Of a stretch of 64,000 bases of DNA, positions 1 through 8,736 are shown one piece after another. The stretch is from the NCBI RefSeq assembly GCF_963664735.1, contig NZ_OY761553.1, positions 697,303 to 761,302 on the forward strand. Direction: 5' to 3'. The position numbers and the translations under genes were made by a program. This DNA is from an uncultured Cohaesibacter sp. (GTDB lineage Bacteria; Pseudomonadota; Alphaproteobacteria; Rhizobiales; Cohaesibacteraceae). Every line of letters starts with the position of its first letter. Position 1 is the first letter of the stretch. A model generated the notes under the pieces. The model made no database searches and was not told where the DNA came from. It was given only the letters and a program-made list of their open reading frames with translations.

Positions 1-756
1 GCTCTCGATATGTGCGAAGCGAGTGCGGAATTTCGCATTTGTGTAGGATAGGGCTTCATCCGGATCGACATCCAGATGTCGGGCGAGGTTTGCTACTGCA
101 AACAGAAGATCTCCGATCTCGTTGCGAATTGCCTTTTCGTCCAGTTCATGATCGATTAATTCAGCCCGAACTTCTTCTACTTCCTCAGCGATCTTGTCGA
201 GCACAAGAAGGGTATCGTTCCAGTCAAAACCAACCTTGCTGGCCTGCTTTTGCAGCTTAACGGCGGCCTTCATAGAAGGCATGCCGTGTGGAACGGCATC
301 CAGATAGGTTTTTTCCTTTTCGTGCATACCAAGTTTTTCGCGCGCTTTAGCGCGTTCGGCCTTTTCTTCGGCCTTAATTGCTTCCCATGCTTCGCGCACC
401 ATGCCTTTGGTTCTGGCTTCGCTATCTCCGAAAACATGAGGGTGACGCCTAAGCATTTTTCTGGTGCTCGCCAGGACAACGTCTCCAAAGTCGAACCGTG
501 CAGGATGGTCCGTCATTTCATTGGCCATTTGCGCATGAAAGACAACTTGCAGCAGGAGGTCGCCCAGTTCATCCCGCATGTCATAGAGGTCGTTGCGCTC
601 AATGGCGTCTTGCACTTCATATGCCTCTTCAATGGTGTAGGGAATAATAGATGCGAAATCCTGTTCAATGTCCCAAGGGCAGCCTGTCTCCTTGTCACGA
701 AGGCGGGTCATGATTTCGACAAGTGTTGCAATGTCACGAGAGGGTTGAATTGTCAT
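1..756 (-). CDS. mazG: Nucleoside triphosphate pyrophosphohydrolase MazG (3' end cut by window)
   Basis: House-cleaning enzyme that hydrolyses (d)NTPs to NMP and pyrophosphate in the cytosol. I translated the minus strand from the ATG at 756: it opens MTIQPSRDIATLVEIMTRLR and continues with CPWD, then the first MazG helical domain (EEAYEV, then DELGDLLLQVVFHAQMA at about residues 64-80). A second MazG domain follows near the end of the visible part (EEVEEVRAEL, then NEIGDLLFAVANLARHL). Both E-x-x-E and E-x-x-D metal-binding helices are present. 252 residues are visible; full-length MazG is about 270, so roughly 20 C-terminal residues lie left of the window. It is read on the same strand as the mnmD gene upstream but separated from it by 53 bp. 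Confidence 0.93.
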   Translation of the reverse strand, partial: MTIQPSRDIATLVEIMTRLRDKETGCPWDIEQDFASIIPYTIEEAYEVQDAIERNDLYDMRDELGDLLLQVVFHAQMANEMTDHPARFDFGDVVLASTRKMLRRHPHVFGDSEARTKGMVREAWEAIKAEEKAERAKAREKLGMHEKEKTYLDAVPHGMPSMKAAVKLQKQASKVGFDWNDTLLVLDKIAEEVEEVRAELIDHELDEKAIRNEIGDLLFAVANLARHLDVDPDEALSYTNAKFRTRFAHIES

Positions 757-809
757 TTTGAAACTCAAGACTTATTTAAGGAGGGACGCTTGATGGCGTA
801 TGAGATGAC

Positions 810-1532
810 TCACCTTGAACCGGTGATCATGTCCCGTTTATGCCCAAAGCCTTTGCGCTTTGCAATGGAGAAACCTGCTGACTGAAGGTTACGGCGTACC
901 CAACCCGCTGCTGTGTAACTGGCAAGAGTTGCGTTTGGAGCGGATGCTGCAAAGACGGCTTCCATCAAATCTTCAGACCATAGCTCGGGGTTGGTCTTGG
1001 GGTTGAAGCCATCAAGGAACCAGGCGTCGACGGGCGAGGGGATTGATGCGATCCCTTCAGCGGCATCTCCGATGAATAGTTTCAATGTCACGGGGCCGAA
1101 ATTTATTTCAAGCCAACCGTTCCCATTGGGCTTCCATTCTTCAACCAGTTTCTCAGCAAATGAAGAGAGGGCTTTCCAAGGGGTAAGGGCTCTGGCAAGG
1201 CTGTCTTGTTCGAGAGGGTATTTTTCGAATGAGATAAATGTGAACTGTTGAGATGGCCCGGTTGGATCGGCATGTTTTGGGGAGCTATTGCTTTCTGTGA
1301 AGGTTTCAAGCCAAGCTTGCCATGTGGCAAGAAAATTGAGGCCGGTTCCAAATCCGAGTTCTCCAATCACCGGTGATTGCCCGTCACGCCATCGTTCGGG
1401 CAATCTGTTTCCATCGATGAAGACGTAGCGCGTTTCCTCCAGTCCGTTTTCCCGCGTGTAATAAGTGTCGTCAAAGCGTGTGGATTTAGGGGTCAAATTG
1501 TCCAGCCAAACAAGTTCAGGAGGGTTCGCCAT
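810..1532 (-). CDS. mnmD: tRNA (5-methylaminomethyl-2-thiouridine)(34) methyltransferase MnmD
   Basis: SAM-dependent methyltransferase of the DUF752 family, 240 aa, acting on the wobble uridine of tRNA after MnmE/MnmG. The SAM-binding glycine loop is GELGFGTGLNF at residues 58-68, and the family motif DAWFLDGFNPKTNPELW follows in the second half. The N-terminus (LVWLDNLTPKSTRFDDTYY) is typical of MnmD. In enterobacteria this domain is fused to an FAD oxidase domain as MnmC; here it stands alone, and an FAD-dependent oxidase is encoded divergently just 105 bp away. Start is the ATG at 1532. Confidence 0.93.
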   Translation of the reverse strand: MANPPELVWLDNLTPKSTRFDDTYYTRENGLEETRYVFIDGNRLPERWRDGQSPVIGELGFGTGLNFLATWQAWLETFTESNSSPKHADPTGPSQQFTFISFEKYPLEQDSLARALTPWKALSSFAEKLVEEWKPNGNGWLEINFGPVTLKLFIGDAAEGIASIPSPVDAWFLDGFNPKTNPELWSEDLMEAVFAASAPNATLASYTAAGWVRRNLQSAGFSIAKRKGFGHKRDMITGSR

Positions 1533-1637
1533 ATCAATTTCTCATAGGATCGATTAGGGTGCGGCAACCGTAACATTGGAAGCCTGCATATGATGTCTTT
1601 CATCTATCGGCTTTCTTCTTAAAAAGAAAAACGAGCT

Positions 1638-2816
1638 ATGCCAAGTCCTCTCAATTCTTCGTCATCCACTCATTATGATTGCCTCATTGTCGGGGGCGGT
1701 GTTTTTGGTCTTTCTATTGCAAGAGCCTGCCTGGGCAAGGGTATGCGTGTTTTGCTGGTCGATAAACAGGAGATCGGGCAGGGCGCGAGTTATGGACTTT
1801 TGGGGGCTCTTTTGCCTCATATGTCTGAAAGATGGAATGAGAAAAAAGAGTTTCAATTCAATGCTTTAAAAAATCTTTCTGAAGTTCAAGTTTTACTTGA
1901 GGAAGAGACGGGCCTATCGATCGGCTATGATCGGTGTGGACGTGTCGTTCCTCTCGGCACAGCGAACCTAAAAGAGCGCCACGAAGTGCGGTCCCATGAG
2001 GCCGAAAAACTGTGGCATGGTTCGGAGACGGGATATTACCACAGGGTTTTCCCAAAGGACGATTTCGGCGGCTGGCTCAATGCCGACCTTTGCGAATACG
2101 GCTATGCGTTTGACAATTTTTCTGGGCGCGCAAACCCCAGAGCTTATTGTGAGGCTGCCAAGGCTTCGGTCATCAAACGCGGAGGCAAGGTCGTTGAGGA
2201 TGCCGAGGTCGTTGATACAAAGGATTTGGGCGACAGCGCAGAAGTTACGCTTGCCAATGGAGAGACGCTCTCTGCTGGCATTGTCGTCTTGGCCGCTGGC
2301 TATAAGAGCTTTCCAATGCTTGAGAAGCTAACCGGCGTTGATGACCTTGGTTCGGGCGTCAAGGGGCAGGCGCTGATTGCCAAGGTTGGGCAAAAAGCCG
2401 GATTGCCCGTGCTCTATGATCGGACCGTATATGTGGTTCCTCACGATGACGGTGTGTGTGCCATTGGCAGCACTACAGAGGAAGAATGGGAAGACGAGCA
2501 CAGCACGGATGATCGCTGTGATGAAATCTGGGCCAAAGCGTTGAATTTGTGTCCGATGCTTGAAGGAGCCGAAGTGTTGCAGCGCTGGGCAGGAATTCGT
2601 CCCAAGGCAACCAAGCGTGACCCAATGATCGGTTTCTTGCCGGGTTCAAAGAGCATTTATGCGGCTACTGGTGGTTTCAAGATTGGGTTCGGGCTGGCGC
2701 ATGCCATCGCAGAGGTGGCTGTCGAACAGATTGCGGGCACCCAAACAAACCTATGGCTGCCGGAAAGCTTCCAGATGAACTATCATCTTGACGGCAAAGA
2801 ATGGGGTAAGAAGTGA
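1638..2816 (+). CDS. FAD-dependent amine/amino-acid oxidase (DAO family, MnmC-oxidase- or ThiO-like)
   Basis: A 392-residue DAO-family flavoprotein. The Rossmann dinucleotide motif is IVGGGVFGLSIA at residues 17-28, followed by VLLVDKQEIGQGASYGLLG, the substrate-binding mixed fold, and the C-terminal FAD motif GGFKIGFGLAHAIAE. Such enzymes oxidise glycine, sarcosine or a carboxymethylaminomethyl group. Divergent pairing with the stand-alone mnmD makes a MnmC(o)-like role in deacetylating cmnm5U34 of tRNA attractive. That is inference: the fold equally fits glycine oxidase (ThiO) or a sarcosine-oxidase-like enzyme, and no thi genes are nearby. The upstream region has only a weak ribosome-binding site. 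It is followed by a GC-rich hairpin near 2832-2860. Confidence 0.8.
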   Translation: MPSPLNSSSSTHYDCLIVGGGVFGLSIARACLGKGMRVLLVDKQEIGQGASYGLLGALLPHMSERWNEKKEFQFNALKNLSEVQVLLEEETGLSIGYDRCGRVVPLGTANLKERHEVRSHEAEKLWHGSETGYYHRVFPKDDFGGWLNADLCEYGYAFDNFSGRANPRAYCEAAKASVIKRGGKVVEDAEVVDTKDLGDSAEVTLANGETLSAGIVVLAAGYKSFPMLEKLTGVDDLGSGVKGQALIAKVGQKAGLPVLYDRTVYVVPHDDGVCAIGSTTEEEWEDEHSTDDRCDEIWAKALNLCPMLEGAEVLQRWAGIRPKATKRDPMIGFLPGSKSIYAATGGFKIGFGLAHAIAEVAVEQIAGTQTNLWLPESFQMNYHLDGKEWGKK

Positions 2817-3461
2817 TCGTCTGAATGGACGGAGCCGCCGTAGAATTATCGGCGGCGGCTCATATCGTGGCGGTAATGTTGACGCGCAATGTCAGTGGGG
2901 CAGCGCCACGATGAGTGCGGGGAAAAGGATCTGTGCTAGGTTGGCGGGATCTATGTTGGCGGGGCTGCAATTGATCGGTTTCTATCATTCTATAAATCGC
3001 ATAATCTATATTATGGAACTAAAAAGTATTTATTGTTTAGGTGCGGTTTTGTGCTTCGTGTATGGAAAAGAAGTTTAATATCATAAAATCAATAAGATGG
3101 ATTGGTTTTTTCAGATTGCGTATAATGTGGTTTAATTGAGGAATTTTGTCATCTGGCATCTCCTGATGATTGTTTCGAGTTCCATGGATCTGCTTCATTT
3201 GCGCTTGCTGGAGTCTGTCTGAGGCAGTTTTCAGCGCGTAGAAGCGTCTTTTATTGCTCATAAGCGTCAGAGCTCCATGTGAGTTGTCCATGGAAGAGAT
3301 GCATTGGGCGCTGGTGCTATGTTGGAGTTCGTTGTTTGGCGACCCGTTTGATGGTCGCTTGAAACGGTTCGTCGATCCATCATGATGTGACAGATCGAGC
3401 GGTCGAGACGGTGTCGCTCGATGGCTGCAATTATGCTGCGTTTGGCTGTGCCGGAAAAATG
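2817..3461. other. Gene-poor intergenic stretch, 645 bp
   Basis: No convincing gene. A GC-rich inverted repeat follows the oxidase stop: AGCCGCCG at about 2833-2840 pairs with CGGCGGCT at about 2853-2860. It has no T-run on either strand, so it is at best a weak terminator. The rest is AT-rich. Short open frames on both strands (for example 3037-3291 on the minus strand, 84 codons) show no recognisable domain, no good ribosome-binding site and codon use unlike the neighbours. Confidence 0.5.
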
Positions 3462-4268
3462 CTAGAAGGAAATGGTCAAGCCGTCATGGGCCGGAATGAC
3501 GCCCTGCGGCAGTGTGCGCACAAGGGTTTCATAATCCATATCGATATGCATATGGGTCAGGATCGTCATTTTGGGTTTCAGGCGATCCACCCACTCCAGC
3601 ACTTCATCAAGGGAAAAATGGCTTGGGTGTGGCGCATATCGCAAGGCGTCGACAATCCAGACGTCTAGGTCCTGCATCATGGAAACCGTTTCCGGTTCGA
3701 GATCGTTGACATCGGAGGAATATGCGAGGTTACCAATGCGGTAGCCAAGAGAATGAATGTCACCATGAACCTGATCGAAAGGCAAAGCATTGATGCTGCC
3801 TGCCGGTCCGTCTATGGTCACGGTCTGGCCATGTTCGATGAGCGTGGAGTCCAAGATTGGCGGATAGTTGCTTCCTTTTGGTGTTTTGAAGCAGTAGCCA
3901 AATCCTTCGTGCAGTCGACTAAGCGTCAACTCGTTGGCGTATATTTTTACCCGCTCACGTCGGTTGAAGACGAAGGCGCGCAAGTCATCAATGCCATGGG
4001 TATGATCGGCATGGGGATGGGTGTAGAGAACGCCATCGACCCAGTCGATATTTTCCCGGAGCATCTGTTCGCGAAAATCCGGGCCGGTGTCTATCAGGGC
4101 GCGAGTGACTTTCTCGTCTTGCCATTTTTCGACAAGAGCAGAACAACGGGTGCGGCGGTTCTTGGGATTGGATGGATCACATTTGCCCCAGTCGTTGCCG
4201 ACTCTCGGCACGCCTGGTGAGGACCCACAGCCCAAAATACGCAGCTTAAATCCGTTGTCCTTTGTCAT
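3462..4268 (-). CDS. MBL-fold metallo-hydrolase, PhnP/RNase Z-like
   Basis: Metallo-beta-lactamase-fold hydrolase of 268 aa. The N-terminus LRILGCGSSPGVPRVG is the strand-loop typical of the PhnP/tRNase Z branch. The zinc motif HxHxDH is THPHADH at residues 83-89, and LTHMHIDMDYETL near residue 240 supplies late metal-site histidines. Members cleave cyclic phosphates or phosphodiesters; the substrate of this housekeeping paralogue is not established. It is the last gene of the conserved block dac - tmk - holB - metG - tatD - MBL on the minus strand, 27 bp behind tatD. No phn genes are near, so a phosphonate role is not supported by context. Confidence 0.88.
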   Translation of the reverse strand: MTKDNGFKLRILGCGSSPGVPRVGNDWGKCDPSNPKNRRTRCSALVEKWQDEKVTRALIDTGPDFREQMLRENIDWVDGVLYTHPHADHTHGIDDLRAFVFNRRERVKIYANELTLSRLHEGFGYCFKTPKGSNYPPILDSTLIEHGQTVTIDGPAGSINALPFDQVHGDIHSLGYRIGNLAYSSDVNDLEPETVSMMQDLDVWIVDALRYAPHPSHFSLDEVLEWVDRLKPKMTILTHMHIDMDYETLVRTLPQGVIPAHDGLTISF

Positions 4269-4295
4269 TCCTGCACGATCCTGCTTACCGCTGTT

Positions 4296-5072
4296 CTATC
4301 GCGTTGCCTTGCTGAACAGCCGAAAGAAATTGTCTGTCGTAATCTTGGAAATATCTTCCAATGATACGCCCTTCACTTCTGCAAGCACTTCAGCGGTTTT
4401 GACTACATAGGAAGGTTCGTTCCGTTTGCCTCGATATGGCATGGGGGCCAGATAAGGAGAATCCGTCTCGACCAGCAATCTATCAAGTGGTACGTCCTTG
4501 ATTGTGTCCCGGATCTCTTGACTGCGCTTGAATGTCAAAATGCCGGAGAGGGAGACATACAGTCCCATTTCCAGACTCCGCATGGCCAACTCACGGTTTG
4601 ACGAATAGCAATGCAAAAGAGCCGGGAAGGCCCCCTCCTCCATTCCTTCCTTCAGAATGGCGATGGTGTCGTCTTCGGCGTCGCGCGTATGAATGGATAA
4701 AGGCAGACCGGTCATCCGGGCTGCCTTGATGTGTGTTCTGAAGCCTTTGGCCTGTGCTTCTCTGGGGGCGCTGTCGTAGAAATAGTCGAGGCCGACTTCG
4801 CCGATCGCGATGCATTTGGGATGTTCGGCCAACTTGGCAATGTCTTCTGCGCTAAAGTCCAGCTCCTTATCCGCGCTATGGGGATGAGTGCCGACGGAGC
4901 AGAATACATTATCAAATCGCTCGGCAATTGCCTTGATCGCGTCGAACTTCTTTATCTCTGTACATATGGTGACCATATGTCCGACGCCGGCGAGCTTGGC
5001 GCGGCGAACGACATCGTCCAGTTCTTCCTGAAAATCAGGAAAATCCAGATGACAATGGCTATCAACCAACAT
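4296..5072 (-). CDS. tatD: TatD-family metal-dependent deoxyribonuclease
   Basis: TIM-barrel amidohydrolase-like nuclease of 258 aa, the usual family length. Metal ligands are visible in the family motifs: HxH in VDSHCHLDF (residues 6 and 8), GEVGLDYFYD, HTRDAEDD, LHCYSSN and the terminal VETDSPYLAP. TatD proteins act as 3'-5' exonucleases in DNA repair and quality control, and also on D-aminoacylated substrates in some reports. The gene lies 8 bp downstream of metG on the same strand, so the two are almost certainly co-transcribed. Confidence 0.93.
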   Translation of the reverse strand: MLVDSHCHLDFPDFQEELDDVVRRAKLAGVGHMVTICTEIKKFDAIKAIAERFDNVFCSVGTHPHSADKELDFSAEDIAKLAEHPKCIAIGEVGLDYFYDSAPREAQAKGFRTHIKAARMTGLPLSIHTRDAEDDTIAILKEGMEEGAFPALLHCYSSNRELAMRSLEMGLYVSLSGILTFKRSQEIRDTIKDVPLDRLLVETDSPYLAPMPYRGKRNEPSYVVKTAEVLAEVKGVSLEDISKITTDNFFRLFSKATR

Positions 5073-5080
5073 GTTCCAGT

Positions 5081-6643
5081 CTATGCCTCGTCTTCTTCGG
5101 TTTTTTCTACGTAGCGCGGGAATACCGGGCTCGGTTTGTCAATTGGCGTTCCTGCCGCAAGACGTCCAACCGGGCCAAGAGATGCAAAATCGCGCTTGTC
5201 TGCAGGAAGAGCAAAGAGATCGAGCAATTTCTCCGCAGACTGAGGAATATATGGCTGAGCAAGAATGCCGACCTGACGAATGATCTCAGCCGTGACATAG
5301 AGCACGGTATTCATCCGCTCAGGATCAGTCTTGCGCAGAGCCCATGGTTCCTGACTTGCGAAATAGCGGTTCGCTTCGCCCACTACATCCCATATGGTCT
5401 CAAGGGCTTTGTGAATCAACTGCTTGTCCATGAATTCACGGCATTTTTCGAGCATGGCGTCTGTTTGATCAAGCATAGCCTTGTCTTCAGCGCTGTAGTC
5501 GCCCGGAGCTGGCAAGGCGTTGTTGCAGTTCTTGGCGATCATCGAAAGAGACCGGCTGGCAAGGTTGCCAAGGTCATTGGCAAGGTCTGCATTGGTGCGG
5601 TTGACGATTGCTTCGTGGCTATAGTTGCCATCCTGACCAAACGGGACTTCACGCAGGAAGAAGAAACGGGTCTGATCAAGGCCGTATTCTTCAATGAGGC
5701 CAAACGGGTCGATCACGTTGCCCACGGACTTGGACATTTTCTCGCCGCGGTTGAACAGGAAGCCATGAGCGAAGACGCGGCCCGGAACATCGATGCCTGC
5801 AGACATCAGGAAGGCTGGCCAGTAGACGGCATGAAAACGAATGATGTCCTTGCCGATGATGTGGGTTGCATTGCCCCAGAAGGACTTGAATTTTTCAGCG
5901 TCGACATTCGGATACCCGAGCGCCGTGATATAGTTGGTCAAAGCATCAACCCAGACATACATGACGTGCTTGTCGTTGCCGGGAACCGGAATGCCCCAAT
6001 CAAATGTTGTACGAGAAATGGACAGGTCGCGCAGGCCGCTTTTCACGAAGCTGATGACTTCGTTACGGCGTTCCGATGGCCCCATGAAATCGGGATTGGC
6101 CTCATAGAGGGCAAGCAATTTGTCCTGATAGGCGGAAAGGCGGAAAAAGTAGCTTTCTTCTTCGGTCCATTCAACGGGAGAGCCTTGCGGTCCATAGCGA
6201 ACGCCGTCTTCGCGCACTTCGGTTTCATTTTCAGCGTAATAGGCTTCGTCGCGGACGGAGTACCAACCAGCGTAGCTATCCAGATAGATGTCGCCGTTTG
6301 CTTCCATTGCCTTCCAGATTGCTTTGGAGGCTTCATAGTGGCGCGGCTGAGTGGTGCGGATGAAATCATCGTTGGACAGGTTCAGCGCTTTTGCCATCTT
6401 TTCAAAGACTGGTGCGTTCTGATCTGCCAGTTGAGCTGCGGTCATACCGAATTTCTCGGCTGTCTGCTGCATTTTCTGGCCGTGTTCATCGGTGCCAGTG
6501 AGGAAGAAAACGGGATATCCGTCGAGGCGTTTGAAGCGTGCCATCGAGTCCGTTGCCATCATTTCATAGGCATGTCCGATGTGTGGAGCGCCATTAGGAT
6601 AGGAGATAGCTGTGGAGATGAAAAACGGAGATTTGTCAGTCAT
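5081..6643 (-). CDS. metG: Methionyl-tRNA synthetase
   Basis: Class I aminoacyl-tRNA synthetase charging tRNA-Met, 520 aa. The HIGH signature is HIGH at residues 21-24 within [14 protein letters not shown], and KMSKS is at 302-306. [15 protein letters not shown] and [17 protein letters not shown] are the methionine-pocket motifs. The zinc-knuckle cysteines are missing from the connecting peptide and there is no C-terminal tRNA-binding EMAP domain, as in the short alphaproteobacterial MetG type. Start is ATG at 6643. About 180 bp separate it from holB, so it may have its own promoter although the strand and order match the conserved housekeeping block. Confidence 0.96.
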   Translation of the reverse strand: MTDKSPFFISTAISYPNGAPHIGHAYEMMATDSMARFKRLDGYPVFFLTGTDEHGQKMQQTAEKFGMTAAQLADQNAPVFEKMAKALNLSNDDFIRTTQPRHYEASKAIWKAMEANGDIYLDSYAGWYSVRDEAYYAENETEVREDGVRYGPQGSPVEWTEEESYFFRLSAYQDKLLALYEANPDFMGPSERRNEVISFVKSGLRDLSISRTTFDWGIPVPGNDKHVMYVWVDALTNYITALGYPNVDAEKFKSFWGNATHIIGKDIIRFHAVYWPAFLMSAGIDVPGRVFAHGFLFNRGEKMSKSVGNVIDPFGLIEEYGLDQTRFFFLREVPFGQDGNYSHEAIVNRTNADLANDLGNLASRSLSMIAKNCNNALPAPGDYSAEDKAMLDQTDAMLEKCREFMDKQLIHKALETIWDVVGEANRYFASQEPWALRKTDPERMNTVLYVTAEIIRQVGILAQPYIPQSAEKLLDLFALPADKRDFASLGPVGRLAAGTPIDKPSPVFPRYVEKTEEDEA

Positions 6644-6823
6644 GCCGATGGTCGTCTTCTGTGAATGGGTGGATTTTAGCTCATGGTGCCCCGAGTTGGC
6701 TGGTTTTCCAACGATGGTCGCAATCTGAGCATGGAATTTATGTTAGTTGGTTTGTGGGCGAAGGGGCGCTTATCGTCAAGGATTTTTGTGTAATGTCAGT
6801 GGACAGTACGCAATGATAGGCGA

Positions 6824-7909
6824 TTATTGTTCTCCGCGTGACGCTTTTGCCAACATTCGCATGACTTCGATCACTGTCTGTTTCTTGTCAAGGTTGAAAA
6901 TCCGGGTTTGCTGTATCAGCTCTTGTGCCTCATCCCAGACACGGGCAAGCGGATAAAGCTCGTCGCTCCTTGTGCCCTCCTGCCCGCTTCTTTGATGCAA
7001 TTGACGGGTCAAGTAGCGGTGAACCAAATCGGAAAAGCCATCGAAACGGTCTTCCTTGCCGCGCTGAGCAACTGTTTCGGAGAAGGCGTTGAGCGTTTCA
7101 TAATCCGGATTATAAGGTGGTGTCAGAAGGCGCTCGAAAGCATGAATGAGCACAAGTCCTTCGTCTGACTGGAGTTCGGCAGCCTTGCGGATGGAGCCAT
7201 CACAGCTTTCGCAGAGTTGTTTTATCGTGTCCTCATTGTCGGCAATGGCCAGTTGTTTGATCGCCTCTCCAAGTGACGGATTTTCAAGTGGTGAAAAGCC
7301 GAGCCGTCGACAACGCGATCTGATGGTTGGCAAAAGACGTCCGGGGGCATGTGAAATGAGGAAGAAAATGGTGCGAACCGGAGGTTCTTCCAGAATTTTC
7401 AAAAGCGCGTTGGCTGCGTTGTTGTTGAGATCGTCGGCGGGATCAACAATGCAAACACGCCAAGTTCTTTCGCCAGCCGTCGAGCCAAAAAAGCGAACGG
7501 TCCGTCTGACTTCATCAACCGTAATTTCGGTTTTGAATTTCTTCGACTTCTCGTCGTAAGGCCGGTCAATAACCAACAAATTCGGGTGTGCCAGATTGGT
7601 GACCAGGTGAACGGCCTGACTGTCGTCTGGGCTATCCATGCTTGTAGGCGCGGCCATGTCTTGCAGAAATCCGCTACCGCTTTGTGCCCCTTCGTTGAAA
7701 ATGAACCGTGCCGCCCGGTAGGCAAAGGTAGCCTTGCCGATGCCTTTGGGGCCAGTCAGCAGCCAGGCGTGATGCATTTTCCCGGATAGCCATGAGGAAA
7801 GAAATAGCTGTTCTTCTTGAGTATGTCCAAAGAACAGGCGCTGTCTGTGAGGCGGCTCAAGATCCGGCAATATATCGTAAATCGGGATTTCCTGATCTGC
7901 TTGTGCCAT
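6824..7909 (-). CDS. holB: DNA polymerase III subunit delta'
   Basis: Clamp-loader subunit of the replicative polymerase, 361 aa. Walker A is GPKGIGKA at residues 53-60, followed by the DPADDLNNNAANALLKILEEPP stretch and the SRC sensor in IRSRCRRLGF. The N-terminal PPHRQRLFFGHTQEEQLF opening is typical of alphaproteobacterial HolB. Its ATG abuts the tmk stop codon with no gap (TAAATG), a strong sign of translational coupling. Confidence 0.94.
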   Translation of the reverse strand: MAQADQEIPIYDILPDLEPPHRQRLFFGHTQEEQLFLSSWLSGKMHHAWLLTGPKGIGKATFAYRAARFIFNEGAQSGSGFLQDMAAPTSMDSPDDSQAVHLVTNLAHPNLLVIDRPYDEKSKKFKTEITVDEVRRTVRFFGSTAGERTWRVCIVDPADDLNNNAANALLKILEEPPVRTIFFLISHAPGRLLPTIRSRCRRLGFSPLENPSLGEAIKQLAIADNEDTIKQLCESCDGSIRKAAELQSDEGLVLIHAFERLLTPPYNPDYETLNAFSETVAQRGKEDRFDGFSDLVHRYLTRQLHQRSGQEGTRSDELYPLARVWDEAQELIQQTRIFNLDKKQTVIEVMRMLAKASRGEQ

Positions 7910-8620
7910 TTATGTTTTGTCCGATTGGCTATTGTCTTGTTCTTCAGAGGCCTGTACGGGAGCTTCAGTTTGTTCCTTCGGCAACAATTCCCGTTCGACG
8001 ATGTGCCAAATATCATCAGCAATTTCGTCTATTGATTGGGAGGCGTCAATCACTTTGCATCTTTGAGGATCTTTGTAGGCAAGCGCTAGAAATGCATTCC
8101 TGCGGTTCTCGTGGATTGCCAGTTCTTCTCGCTCAAATCTGTCGGCTGCTTCACCCTCAGCCCGTCGCGTGTTGGCCCGCGATATACCGATCTCTGCGCG
8201 AAGATCGAGAATGAAGGTAATGTCAGGCCTTATGCCGTCAATTGCGAGCCGTTCCAGCACATTTACAAGTTCTTCTGAAACCTCGGAGCTCTCGCCTTGA
8301 TATATACGGGTGGAATCCATGAACCGATCACAAAGCACCCACTGGCCTTGTTCCAGAGCGGGGCGGATCTTGGTGTCCACATGGTCAGCCCGAGCCGCGG
8401 CGAACAACACAGCTTCTCCGCTTGGAGGAATGCCCATGTTTGCGATCGTCCCCGAGAGGAGCAATTCTCGTACGGCTTCGGCCTTGCTTGATCCTCCAGG
8501 CTCCCGGGTCTGAATGCAATCGACGCCGCGCTGCTCCAGCCGTTCGGCAAGAAGGCGGATTTGCGTCGATTTTCCAACGCCCTCTCCGCCTTCAAAGGTT
8601 ATGAATTTTCCTCTTGGCAT
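7910..8620 (-). CDS. tmk: Thymidylate kinase
   Basis: Phosphorylates dTMP to dTDP. Opens MPRGKFITFEGGEGVGKSTQ with the P-loop GGEGVGKST, then the DR(F/Y) motif as CDRFMDSTRIYQGE and the lid region RAEGEAADRFERE. I use the ATG at 8620 (236 aa) because GGGAGAG lies 8-9 bases upstream; an in-frame ATG at 8644 would add eight residues that overlap this ribosome-binding site. The C-terminal tail (after about residue 215) is Gln/Glu-rich and looks disordered, longer than the usual 210-residue enzyme. Coupled to holB downstream. Confidence 0.95.
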   Translation of the reverse strand: MPRGKFITFEGGEGVGKSTQIRLLAERLEQRGVDCIQTREPGGSSKAEAVRELLLSGTIANMGIPPSGEAVLFAAARADHVDTKIRPALEQGQWVLCDRFMDSTRIYQGESSEVSEELVNVLERLAIDGIRPDITFILDLRAEIGISRANTRRAEGEAADRFEREELAIHENRRNAFLALAYKDPQRCKVIDASQSIDEIADDIWHIVERELLPKEQTEAPVQASEEQDNSQSDKT

Positions 8621-8736
8621 CTGCGGCTCTCTCCCGATAAGCAAAGCGCTGGCAATGGGTGGTTCTTACGATTGGAACAAAGGAGAATCGCTTCGCCTCA
8701 CCCAGCCTTGACTTTTGCTTGTATCAGCAAGTCGGA

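Noticed and set aside
3037-3291. 84-codon minus-strand frame in the gap after the FAD oxidase
   Set aside because: No domain, no ribosome-binding site and atypical AT-rich composition; cannot be supported as a gene.
5411-6664. 417-codon plus-strand frame opposite metG
   Set aside because: Shadow of metG on the other strand, no recognisable domain, no ribosome-binding site.
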